From Setaria digitata (lineage: Eukaryota > Nematoda > Chromadorea > Rhabditida > Setariidae): a stretch of DNA of 64,000 bases. The notes beneath the pieces are model-generated. The model saw only the letters and a program-made list of their open reading frames with translations. It did not search any database and was not told the DNA's origin. Position 1 is the stretch's first letter. Each line of letters begins with the position of its first letter. The translations under genes were made by a program, and so were the position numbers. The stretch lies in contig RCAB01000126.1 in the NCBI GenBank assembly GCA_003640385.1, positions 62,001-126,000 of the forward strand, written 5' to 3'. Shown here piece by piece: positions 37,661-49,992 of this stretch.

Positions 37661-40600
37661 CTAAGGGGAAGTTAACAGTTGAAATATAGTAATTAAGTTA
37701 CATTATAATTCGTTCTATAGAGCAGAGCAACAGAATGTGTGAAAGTTTCAGGCGAAAACTTGACTATGAATTCCTCCAATAGAATGCCAAAAAAAAATTT
37801 GTAAAATTTAATTGAGAGCATGTGAGTACTACATGTGATAAGATATAATTAATTACACCATCACTGTTATCATATGGAAGTGTAAAATGGTCGGTGAATT
37901 TCATAGTCTGTTGCAATAAGTGACAACTCAGATAACAGAATCAACGCAATGATGCATGATCAGATTAGACTTTTTTTTCATAAATTTTATTATCACAAGT
38001 ACATTTTATCCATTATCTACCATTATAATTATCACTTTATCTCTATGTATATATATCTCTATGCAAAAAAATATATATTTATTTATATTAATATTTAAAA
38101 AAAATGAAGATTTTGAAGAGAAGAGATTCACTGATCAAAGAATAAAAAAAAAAAAGAAAAAAAAAAGGGAAGAAAGAAGGGTAGTGAAAAAATTGAAAGA
38201 ACGGAATGGAAATGTGATAAAAATTTGGAATAAGTGTAGATGAAAAGGAAAATGCTTAACGGAGGAGGGCATTTCATGCACTAACTTGATTAAATGAAAT
38301 AATACAAATAATCTAATGTTTATTGCTTCTTAGTAACTTGCTAACATATATACACCTTAGCAACTTATTTATTTCACATAGCAACCGGTAAAATCATTAA
38401 ATATACAAGCAATAACTACAAATACTATGATCATTATTAATAGAGCTCAAAGAAAAACGAACAAGCAGATGGCTCAAAGATTTGATAAGATCAGTGTATC
38501 AATAATTAAAAAAGCAGAATCATTTTGAAATGCTGCTACTTCATTGCAACTGGTAATAATAAGTTATTCATTTCTTGATCAGATCCTAAAATATGACAAA
38601 ATGTGATTGGCTGCATCTTTCACTGATCTAGTGCTAGGTTTTCAGAGTTGAAATTATGTTCAACAAATATATATATATATATCAAAAAAAGAAAATTTTG
38701 CGGAACTTGATCGCATTCAATTCCTTTGATGAATGATTGATTATCAGTTCTACATTTTTCTGGTAGCCTTTTATCTTATGATAAGAGAAAATGCCTTTTC
38801 GAAGTTCACCATCCGATCGATGTTTCAGAAATAAATGAATTTATTTCTTTTTTGCCCACAAAAGCGCATTACTTCTTGCTTTTTTTTAATTAGTGTTATT
38901 TGGTTCTCTTTTCACGGTAGCTATCTATCCTTCCTTGTAGCTCTTTCCATATTATTGTTCTCTTTGCATTTTCATTTTTCCAAAAAAAAAAAAAAAAAAT
39001 TATTAGAATTAAAAAAATTTATCACAGCAGCTATTGCTGTAAGAATAAGAATGAAAAGAAGATCGAAAAATATTTTATCCTAAAAATCAATTTAATATTT
39101 ATGAAATATTTCTTTCGTCAAAAAATTTTTATATGATAAAATTTAATTTGCACATTTTGCTTATCTGACAATGATGCTTTTTAGCGGTGAAATACTTAGA
39201 AGTTTGAAGCGATTTAAGCTTATTTCTTTGCCATTAAATTATTCCCGTGCTAGTTTTAATTGCTTTTCTCCCTATATCACTTACACGTATCATTATCATT
39301 TTATGTGAATTTTAGTTTAGCTTGATCAGTTTTTGTGGAACTTCGAAAACATCTCATTGAAATTGAAAATAGAACTCAATGACTTAATCTCTATTATAGG
39401 TCAAAGTGGAAACACTGAAATTTTTTGAAAAAAAAAAAAATAACATTCCACTTATTTTGTTGCAATCATAAATTTTCTCATTAAATTTATTTTAAATTTA
39501 AAAATCATTGTATTTGTATCCTGTCACGTCCATTATACTTTTACAGGAAAATTTATAAAAAAAAAAAAAGAAAAAATTTGAAAATAATAATGCAATAAAT
39601 AATATATTTGATAACATACTATTGGCATATCAAATATTGCAATTCCACACAAGTGCTAGTAGTTTTTTTATATCAACCTTAAAATGATATCTTGGATGAT
39701 ATCAGGAAGAGAAAGGAAAACCACCTACAATTTTAGCGATAAAACGATAAAATATCATTCGTTTGACACCATCCATACAAGTATTATAAATTTTTAATGA
39801 TAAGAAATCTAATTTTACTCTTCGACTAACTGTTTTCAAATGTGAAACGTATATCTTTTTCAACTACGCAATTACTTGTGATAATGGAAGAAGCATTCTG
39901 ATGCTGATCTCAGAAGTTCGAAAAAAAAAAAAAAACAACAGCAAAGATTCCAATGTCTGAAAACGTAATATGCTTGAAGTAAATCCAAATACATTTTTAT
40001 AAAGTAATATCACAGTTACACTTGATATTTGGATAATTTCCACTGATAAATTGTCCCATCGTTGCTACCATCACTAATTAGAAGCTTCCCTACGAAAGAA
40101 ACATTTCTTGTAGAGATGCTGTAACCAGATATTTCCTTGTAGGAAGCCTAAATTAATATTTCAAGTTCAGAAAGTAACACAGCAACAAACAATTCAGTTG
40201 AAATTAGAAATTTTAATTTCTAAATTTATCTCTTTGTATTTTCTAATTTTTCTTTCAGATAAAATTTGTCCGATATAAAATTAAACTGTAGCTTCTTCAA
40301 AAGCATTTGTATTTGATCATTTTTAAACATTACATCGTAAAAGTTTTGTCCAAAGCTGAATAATCTTATCTTTTACTAGTGATAAATGATATGCTGGTTT
40401 TTCTTTTTAGAGTAATAATGAAAACCATTCTGTCTGATAAAATCTAATTTAGTCTTATTTTAGTATAGCATCTATCTTCGATCATCAGACTAGTAAGCTA
40501 ATTTGATAAGCTAAAAAACCTGATGGGAACGAGAAATTCTTCAAAATCCATTTCATACTTCAAAAAAAAAAAGAATTTCCGAATATTACATAAAAATTAC

Positions 40601-43600
40601 CAGAAGTGTTGTTGTTGGATAGTGATAAAAGCGAAGCGTACCGTTCGAGAGCGCTACCGCAACGTACCGGCCGTCCGGACTGCGGTCGATTGAAGCGACG
40701 GATTTCAGGGAGTAGTATGAAATGCATGCATTCTCGAATGAAACTGGACACGATGCAGAAGCCCAGTTCACTAAACTGACCTCTTGCACAGTAGCTGGTT
40801 GACCTGTGCTTGAATTCCCTAAAATATGCCACATACATTTTCCAAACTATTTGCTGGCAAAATTAAAATTTCTTAAACTTGAACTAAAATTAAAAACTCT
40901 CCCAATGTGAATTGCCAAATTTTACGCATTATTAATATTCAATTCTTTTTATGATTGCAGAGGTATCTTTTTAATTAGCCATGTGCCTTATAAAAGGAGA
41001 AAAGTGCTACACCTTACAGATATAATGCTGAAGTTTATTATCGTTGGCTCGAAGCAGTGTACCATCAGTGGACCAGTCGATCTTCCGTATCGAAGCATTC
41101 AGCTCCTAAAACCAATTTAGGCTCCAGAAAGTTTTCAAATTGCTAGTATTAATTAATTATCAACTTTCTTTCATTCAGGCTGCTTTAGAGCAGAACATTT
41201 GGAGTGTGTTAGTGCAAAGTCAGAAAACGATTTAAAATTACGTAATAAATTACAGCACTTGATTGAACTCTGCCCGTTAATTAACAATTAATAATCTACC
41301 GTAATCTCTGACACTTTAACATAGTGACGGAAATCACCCGATATAGCATAGATCAATAGTTTCTTTTTCTGAAAAAAAAAAAAAAAAAAAAGCTTTAATG
41401 TCTTCGATTTTGAAAAAAGAAAAATGAACAAATAAATAAGTGTTCCTTGACTGATTTTGTCATTTTTAGCGATTGGTTCGATGATAAGAAAGAAGCAACC
41501 ATAGAAGAAGAAGAATTGGTAGCGGAAAAAGTTTGTGTTGAAAAGAAAGTTTATACCTGGATGAAATAGCTCAGAGTTAAACATACGAATTAAAAGTGAT
41601 TAGAAAGAAATAAGAAAAAAAAAAAGAAAGGAAATCTTCTCGAACTTCTTTTTGATAAGAAAATGTTATCAATTCAATTCTGAATCATTTCAAAACTTAC
41701 ACCAAAATTAAATCGAATTAAACTTCCGGGAAACGGAGAAGAAGTAAAGTAAAAGTGTAAAATTGTGCAGCAAAAATTAATTTACATCAGTTGCAACAGC
41801 CAGAAAATTGCCAGTTGTTGAAAATCGTACAGCCGTAATGTCGCTATCTGATTCCTCTTCAAATGCGTAGATTTGTGTCCGATTCATGTAATTATAAATG
41901 GCCCAAGTTCCGCTGGCAAAGCCAATTGCAAATGTATCACCTTCCGGATGAAAATCCACGCAACATATTCCATCCTTTAATTCACGCAAGTTCACGTAGG
42001 TTAAATTCTACACATATATATTATACAATGTACGTTATATGCACTGTATATACAATATATACATACTTTTAAAAACTCTAGTAGCACTTAAAATATCGTA
42101 ACTGTTAATTAGATTTAATTAATCTCGAAAGAAATTTTAGTTTTGAGCAAATCTTGCTCAGAATAAACAAGAAACCTTAAAATGCAAGCTCCAAAGTATC
42201 GTCTTCGCTTCTGTATCAAACAATCGTAATTTATTATCAGTTGAAGAGGTGAGAAATTGCGGTTTTGTTGGATGTGCGGCAATATTTGTTACAAAATCTG
42301 CATGTGCCTGCATAATTTTTAGTCAAATTAATTAATTAAATTCTTGACTTAAGATTAAAGTGAAAGAAAAAAGAGAGAAGCAAATTTGATTCGTATAACT
42401 GTTAAATGAAATGATTACATTAAGTATTATTTAAAATCCACTGAACCTGTTGAATACGTTGGAAGCCGTCATCTAAGGTACCACTCCAAATTGCATTTCG
42501 TGTTGTACCAATTAATAAATGAGAAGTTGGAGTTGATGCTATGGTACGTATTAAATCGTTTCCTTCGTTCGGAAACTGAAATTGAAGGAATTATAGTTCC
42601 TTGCTAGCTAGTCAAATGAATTATTATCAGAAGAGAGTTAGGAACAGTTAAACTTAGAATATTGCTTAAAAGAATAGAACTGAGCAGGAAATGATTACTG
42701 CGAAAATGATTGACTTCTCACGATATCACGATATCACCAACGTATATCACGATATCACCAACGCATCAACATGATATAACTAAGCGTAAAACTTCACATT
42801 AAACCACAAATTACTTTTCGTATTCTTTAACATTTCCTTTCCCAATTTTCTTGCTTAAAATATCATGGATTTTGCATTTATACGTACTGCTATTGGGCCA
42901 CGAATTTTGATCAGACCATTTGTTTCCCATTCAAATAACAATCGATCTCTGCCAGCCGAAATAAAATGTCCATTGCCAAGTAAACATAAGGCCCACACGC
43001 CACCATTATGAGCCTTAAGTTAAAGATAAGAGGAAAAAGAGTGCTGAAGTCGTGTACCTGTTATTGCTATTAAACAGAACTATCAATTAATTTACCGAGA
43101 AGTGTAGCAATTTAGGTTTAATTGTTTCATAAGGATTGAATTTTTTAATTATATGTTGAAATAATTGCAGTGGAAAAATCTTTAAATGGCTTCAATCTTT
43201 CTAGCAATGAGAGAAATAGTTGAAAATATTTATTTCGCAGTAATTGACATTTAATTAGTTGTTGTTGTTATTTTAATATGTTGCAAGAGCAATTAGGCAG
43301 TTAAATGCATGTTACTCTTGATAAGTGATTTCTCATTTACTTTGCTCATTGAGGAACAGCTAATTTTCTTTTTTTTTTTTTAGAGGTCTTTTCTTATCAC
43401 TGAAGATGTTCGTTGTGCTGAAAATAACTCGAGAATTATGTATGCTTCAAGCTTACAATCTAATTTCACACTTGAAATATACAATGAAAAATTTTCGATG
43501 ACTTAAAAGTGCTATTCAGCAGAAAAAAAAAAAGCAATTGAAATGAATAAACCTTTGGTACTTGTTGTATTGGTTTAATTTGAGATATATGCCAAATTGT

Positions 43601-46600
43601 TAGCGTGCCATTGGAATCACCTGTTATGATATGTCCACGTTCTGTGAAATGTGAACAAAGTACCAATTTCGGTTTATTACGGCCCTTAATTAAGAGAAGT
43701 AATTAATTTTAACCAAGTAAAAAATTTTCCAATACAAATGCTTCTGTGACGGTGAAGACTGATTAGATAAGCATTCCCAGAAGTCTCTCCTAGGCTTTTC
43801 AGAAATTATTCAAAATATAGCCAAGCATGCTGAGTCAAACGATTTTTGGCAAAAAATATTTGTATGAAAATGAGAAATTTCATTATTTTATGAACAATCG
43901 CTGAAGGGTTGACCCTTCATGAAGTCATTTAATTTTGCATAAATACTTCAAACTCATTGTAAAAGTTTTCATTCTCTGTTTAGTTCTTAGCTCGTGACCT
44001 CTCCTTATATCGCTCTAGTAACAAGATTTCCACTCTTCTAGACAGACTAGATCAATCTTCGGGCTAGAATATTGGAATACCTGGAATGTAATGGGCTTTT
44101 TGGTGAGTGTTGTTCCGGTGATGGTCCATAGGTTACAGTGACCCTTGCCGTATGAAATTAGGACATTCTTGGAGTTTGGATGAAATTCACAGGCGAATAC
44201 TTGATCATTGGCACTCTGCAAGCAGAAGTCGATAGTATTCAGATTCAAAAGCATCGAGAATTCAGAGATTCCACAAGTCCTTCTGATTCTCTTATTCTCA
44301 GAAACATACTATACTTTCTTTGATTAACCTTCAAATTAACGATCCAACAAAATGATGGAAAGAAAAAAAGAAGAAATCCATCAAAAAGCATAAGAAATTT
44401 AAGCCAAAAGATTGTTGGCAATCTTAGACCCGATTAACCACTAATCAATTGATAAGGCTAATCAGCATTGATAATTTTAACATATTCCGCAAAATTCAGC
44501 AGCTTCCCTTAATTTCAGCAATTTTCTTCTCTTTTTGCCATTCCCAAACACTAAGTATATGCTCGTAAGAATCATCCACAACTGCAAGTTGCATGCCATT
44601 TGCTGCAGCATGACTAAACGCACAGCACTGAACGCCACGATCGAAATTTGCGCTGGCATTACCTGTCCCAATCGTACGTAATGTTTGCAGCGTTACTGAA
44701 TCCCAAATACGTACGTGAGCCTAAATTTCCTTCTTTTTTTTTCAATAAATCATTCTGTCAAAAGCAACATTATTCTTTGATAAAATGCATTTAGGGAGAA
44801 AATTAATTCGAAAATAAAGTCAATCAGATAATTATCAGTGCTGATTGGATAAATGATGATAAACTATAAAAATTATTTTATTCCAAAAAAAAAATGAATA
44901 TCCTGTGATAAACCGAATAATCCAGTAGTATGATGCTTATTAATATTCATATCAAGCATTGTTCCGGGAAAATGTTGAAAAATTAACCTTATACTGATCG
45001 GTTTCCAAAATATTATTCAATTCCGTAATGGAAGAAATCGGTGAACGATGAATATTGAAACCCTAATGAAGAATATTTTTTAATAAAATTTGCTTTTTTT
45101 TTTTCACTTAACTTTTGTTCGATTCATCAATTCTGTAATTCGATTTTCGATTCTCTAATAAAGAAACACTAAATCAATTCAAAATTTACTTTATCAAATT
45201 AAGAAATTTCCTCATGCAAGATAAGTTTTTGAGAATCTATCAAATTTTCAAAGCTAAAAAATATAATAACTTACGCTTTTCTCCAAAAAACGTCTAGATG
45301 TTTGACCAGTAGCTATGTGTAATTTATTTGGATGAATAGCCATAATGAAAAAAGAAAAAGATTTTGAATTCATTATTTTTTTTAAGTCGATGATTTCAGC
45401 AACAAAAAGAAGATCATTAATTATCAGAACAGTGGAACTTGATTGCAGTTCACTTACCTGCTCATTGTATGTAATCCTGTAATCCTGCCTGTTAATATAT
45501 GTCAATATAGATTACTTATAATTTATACGTACGACAAGTGCGTACTCTCAAACGAGTTTACGCATGTGTGAGAGTTGAAAAAGTAAAAATATTTTAGATA
45601 CCATTTGATATCACTGGTATGTTTGGTATAATATCGTTGTAATCCTTCATTAGGATTGTGTAATATGACAATTGTACCTGCGAAGTAAATGATTTCACCG
45701 GTTGGTAATTCATAGAGATTCCCGCGACAGTCTTTACCGCGATAACTGAAAAATTAATGAAAAATATTGGTCGTGTAATTAGTTAGAAGACATGATATTA
45801 GCTAATATTAGATTTATATTCAGTGCAAACAATTCAGATCATTTGAGGCTAGTTAGCATTGGCCAAATGTTACCCGAAACTTACCCGTAAACCCAGTTAA
45901 GTGTGGGTTCACATGAAGGGGCATCAAGTTCAGATGAAAGATCGAGATCGTTTATTGAATTGGATATCGGGAGATGGACTGTTTTACCGTTTACGAACAC
46001 CTGTAGTATACCTTTATCACTTTGAAATGACGGCTCACGATGTTCTAATCTAAAAGAGTAAAATAAGCAGTTTTAATGACTACTTCTAATGATAACATTT
46101 GTATGATAATAATTACTTCTACCTTCTTTGAACCATTTATTTTATGTGAAGTTTCAACGTGAAATTTTACTTTCAACTGTTCATTTATTTCTGAGATTTC
46201 AGCTCTTTTTTGAAATTTTTTTCATCCTGAAATTTCAATTTTGTGGAATCAAACATGAAACTGATCCATTACATTCATTAAAATTGGAATGAAATTGCAT
46301 GGATATTTTTTGCGGCAAACTATTTAAATGAAATTTTCGTTCGCTAAGAGTAGAAAAGCAAGACGAAACTAACCCAAAACGTGATATCGAGCGTTGTGAA
46401 ATACTTAAATTACTCGTTCGACCAAATTTACTAAAATAGAATTAAATAAAATAATGTAAAATTATATGAAAAAAAGAAGAAAGAATGATCAGCAGGTGAC
46501 AAATTTTAACCGAAATCTTTCATTTTTTTTTTTTTTTAAATAGAATTTTAAGATCAGTGAAGAGGAAAGGAAAGCGTTAAAGCATGTGTACATACTTTGT

Positions 46601-49600
46601 TGATTTGAAATTTGATAAATCAGCTGTCGATGTGCCAACTTTGCCATTCTTGGCCAGCTGATCACGTTGCTGTCCTTTATTACACTTCACATCAACGCTA
46701 CTTAGCCATTTCTTCATTCTTACTGCTGCTACTGTTTTGGAATCTTTCGGCTGATTCTGCGAATCACTTTTCTCGACATTTCGACGCACATAGCGTCCTG
46801 ATCTCGAGTTCGCTTGCATAGAAGTCTGCAAAACATCCCAACACCGTTTCTGTCCTTTTTTGTTTTTTGTTTTTTTTTTCGTTGAAAGAAATTGTGAAGG
46901 ATATTGATGGCAGTTGTTGAAAAATTAGTAATCTTTGAATTTGTCAACACCCAACGAAATATTCTGTATAAAAAGTTCAGAAAAAAGAGAAATTTGAAAA
47001 ATAGGATGATAATTATCAGAATTATCAGTTAATTTAGCAAGTAATGGATACGTATGTTTTTGTTTCCAGTATTCCAAAATATGTTTCAATTGTTAATTGG
47101 TTAATTAATCTGAACTTTACTTAGTAGCATTATTGTTATTCGTGCATTGAAAGGAAATCAAAATTACGAACTGATCAATAGCGTTAGACATCGAAATAAT
47201 TAATAATTTGATCGACTAATTTACAAATATAAGGATTCAAAGTTAGAAATTTGAAAATTTCCTAATCCTAAACTTTCTAGCTTCCGAACTTTAAAAAAAC
47301 TTCTAATCATTATTTTCCAATCATCAAACTTCTAATCTAATAACACTATTCATTCTACTCTTTCTTCTCTTATCAGTTATTTAGATTACTTTTAGTTAAT
47401 ATTGGTACATCATAATCTGATACATTCATAGTAGAATATTTTCGCCTTACCATTGAAATGAGCTAATTTATTACATGAAAGTGTAATTTTAAATTTAAAA
47501 AAAAAAAATGAAAAAAAAAAAAACTAAAGAACAAGTCAATTTACATATATTATTAGAGTATATTATTACATAGTTAGTTAAATATCAACTTGCACCATTC
47601 ATTTTGAGGTGGAAATCGTGTTGTGCAAACAAATTGTGAATGGATAGTAAACACGTAAACAAAGTGTGAATGAATGGCAACTATGTAAACAAGAAGTGAA
47701 AGAGTGGTAAACATGCAGTGAACAAAAAGATAAGCTTGCAAGGAAGAAGGAAGTGTGATAAGAAGAGAAATGATAGCATCGTTTGTCCATGCATCAAAAT
47801 GGATTGCTTTAGGAGTGTTGCTGGAACAGACCGCATTTTCATTTCTATTGTTAGATTTAAATTTTCCAAAATAAAAGAAGACAAGACATTTTTTATCAGT
47901 TATAATCAAGTGTTATCAGTTGTTGGTGCTATCAGCATGTTCTCCCATTTTTAAATTTTGTTTAATTTAAATTAATTTTTGCATAGAACTGTTTAATTTA
48001 CTATTGGCTGTCCTCTCGAACTTTTCCAACTGGCTAGGAATATTTGATTAACAGTTAATAAATCCAATTAAACACTGTGAAGAAAATGAAATATATATAT
48101 ATAATATATATAAATGATTTTGGCTATTCTAATTGCTAGACCTAGAATGTTTCTGATTAAGAGAAAGCTATCAGCTCAATTTATTCTCACAATCAATTAG
48201 TTTCTATTGGAGAGAAGCAGGATATGATTATCAAAGTTATAAAAAGCTCACATTTGTTCCATTAATTAAACTTTCATTTGATACAGTTTGATTGCCATTT
48301 TCATCGGTGGAATACAATGAATTTCCATTAATTAATTGATTTTTTAATATTGTTGAATGCAAATTATAAACTGATCGAGAAATCGAACGTTTCTGTGATG
48401 GCTTTTTGTCATCTGAATCATTTTAGGAAACTAAGAGTCATTTATTGTGATGCTTTCAGTCTTTTTTTTTTTTTTTTTAATTTGCTAAATCTTAAGAGTT
48501 TTGCAAGAGAAAGAAATTAATGATGGATAAAAATTTCATGTTTTTAGAATCGATTTGTTTGTATCAAATTGAAATTGGAGCAAAATTTAAACAGTGTAGA
48601 AGAGATGAAATGATAGGAAACGTTCTCGTGAAATGAATAATTTATAACCTTGAATAAAATTGAATATAGAAATAAAATACTGATTTATAAGGACTAAATT
48701 TTAAGTAAAGTTTTATATTATCGAATTTATTGTGCACAATTTTTACTGAATTATTTCACTGAATATAAGTAATTTGGATTTGAATCGTTCAGAAATTAAT
48801 CAATCTTCCACTATCGATCGTTTCTGCTTGCAGACAAACACATAGAAGAAAAGATTTATAAAAAAAAAAAATAAGAAAAGGTCGAGATTACTTGAGGTTG
48901 AGGTTGAAGTTGAGGTTGGAGTTGAGGTTGACTGAAAAATACGTGATACAGATGATGACGTGGAAGTTTGCATCAAAGAATCTGAAGTTGTCGTTGTGAT
49001 GGTGGAAGTGGTACTATTATTGTTAGAGACTAGCAGTGATTGTTCTAAACCATTCAAGCGACGTAATGTTTCAGCTGCTGTGAAACGCAAACACATCTGT
49101 AAATTTGCAGTAGTCGATCTCGTAATTAAATAAGCCCAAATAATTAATTAGAATAAATGAAAGGATGAAAATGCGGCAAAGCGGAGGAAGAAAGGAGTGG
49201 GCGAGAAGAGGATTCTGAAATGTCCTTCAGTGGATGAATTTTCTTTCCAAATGCTATTCTATAAAGTTCAGGCATTGAGGTTTTTAAAATTCGAGATTAT
49301 TTAGCAAATAATTAATTGAAAAAAAAAAGTGATTAAACTTGTCGATTAAATGAAAATTTGAAAACCGAATGCTAATCGATTTGTGAGATGATATCAGATA
49401 GTCAATTTAACGACGAGTGATTTGGCTATAAAAAGCCAACAAATTTAGAACATTTAAATAGGCCAAGCGAGGAACAAACATTTCTTTCTCATCTTTCCTT
49501 CCTTCTTTTATAAGAGTGAAAAAATTTTCCGGTCATTGATGGGATCAAAACGACGAGACACTGATGTCAACTTATGTAATCATCTCACTAGCACAACGAC

Positions 49601-49992
49601 AACGGATAGAATCAAATTAATTAATTGTTTATGTTTGATAAGCTTTCAATAATGAATGATAAGATTAAGTCATAATAAGATTATGGGTTAGTTTAGATGG
49701 GTTGAATGACTAAATGATTGGTATAACCGGATTGAAGAGACTGATCGGATAAGCAATCGGTTTTTGTTATTGGAAAGAGGACAGAAGACATAATGCGAAT
49801 GAAAACAATTGAAGGGAAGAAAATTACGAGTTGGTCCTGTTGAAGTTGGACTTGATGCTCGAGGTCAGTGATTCGATTCCACAATATCCCATTATCATTG
49901 TCATCATTACTATTATCACCATAATAATCATCATCATCGATATTATCACTGATACCAGTGCTATTGTCAGCCACCATATTGTTGCTCATCAT
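35554..49992 (-). CDS. elp-1: Echinoderm microtubule-associated protein-like (EML/ELP-1)
   Basis: This WD-repeat protein binds microtubules. Minus-strand exons are 49992-49828, 49096-48892, 48412-48252, 46825-46596, 46430-46374, 46049-45885, 45745-45602, 45344-45275, 45062-44988, 44720-44508, 44215-44081, 43684-43553, 43013-42888, 42575-42447, 42307-42176, 42007-41786, 41368-41300, 41105-41018, 40818-40601 and 40147-40022. Reading on into the next codons gives GTG TAA and a 955-residue short form. Splicing at that GTGTAA to 37660-37485, 36966-36912, 36341-36117 and 35703-35554 keeps phase and adds about 201 residues. Domains in order are an N-terminal coiled coil ('NRITDLEHQVQLQQDQL', 'AAETLRRLNGLEQ'), a Ser/Thr-rich basic region, the HELP motif ('LNWVYGYRGKDCRGNLYEL', 'GEIIYF'), then tandem beta-propeller WD repeats ('AIHPNKLHIATGQ', 'AHVRIWDSVTLQTL', 'VQCCAFSH', 'ACEFHP', 'GDSNGTLTIWH', 'AHNGGVWALCLLGNG', 'GTIYQWKL'). 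Two junctions (before 45344 and after 44508) lack the invariant splice base. The C-terminal extension is less certain than the core. Confidence 0.9.
36527..36690. repeat. 63-bp repeat around an N between EML 3' exons
   Basis: The copies 36527-36589 and 36628-36690 are identical as read. The first runs into the N at 36590, and 37 unrelated bases lie between the N and the second copy. This is likely an assembly overlap in an intron. Confidence 0.75.
37661..40015. other. A+T-rich stretch, intron of the EML long form or 3' flank of the short form
   Basis: Poly(A)/poly(T) runs dominate. The frames at 37956-38243 and 38835-39083 are low-complexity chance openings rich in Lys/Phe/Ile. If only the short EML form exists, this is its 3' UTR and intergenic DNA. 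Confidence 0.5.
42723..42763. repeat. Two tandem copies of a 20-bp unit in an EML intron
   Basis: The unit ATATCACGATATCACCAACG occurs at 42723-42742 and 42744-42763 with one base between. It lies between exons 43013-42888 and 42575-42447. Confidence 0.85.

Noticed and set aside
37956..39083. Plus-strand frames at 37956-38243 and 38835-39083
   Set aside because: They consist largely of translated poly(A)/poly(T) and AT repeats, with no conserved segment.
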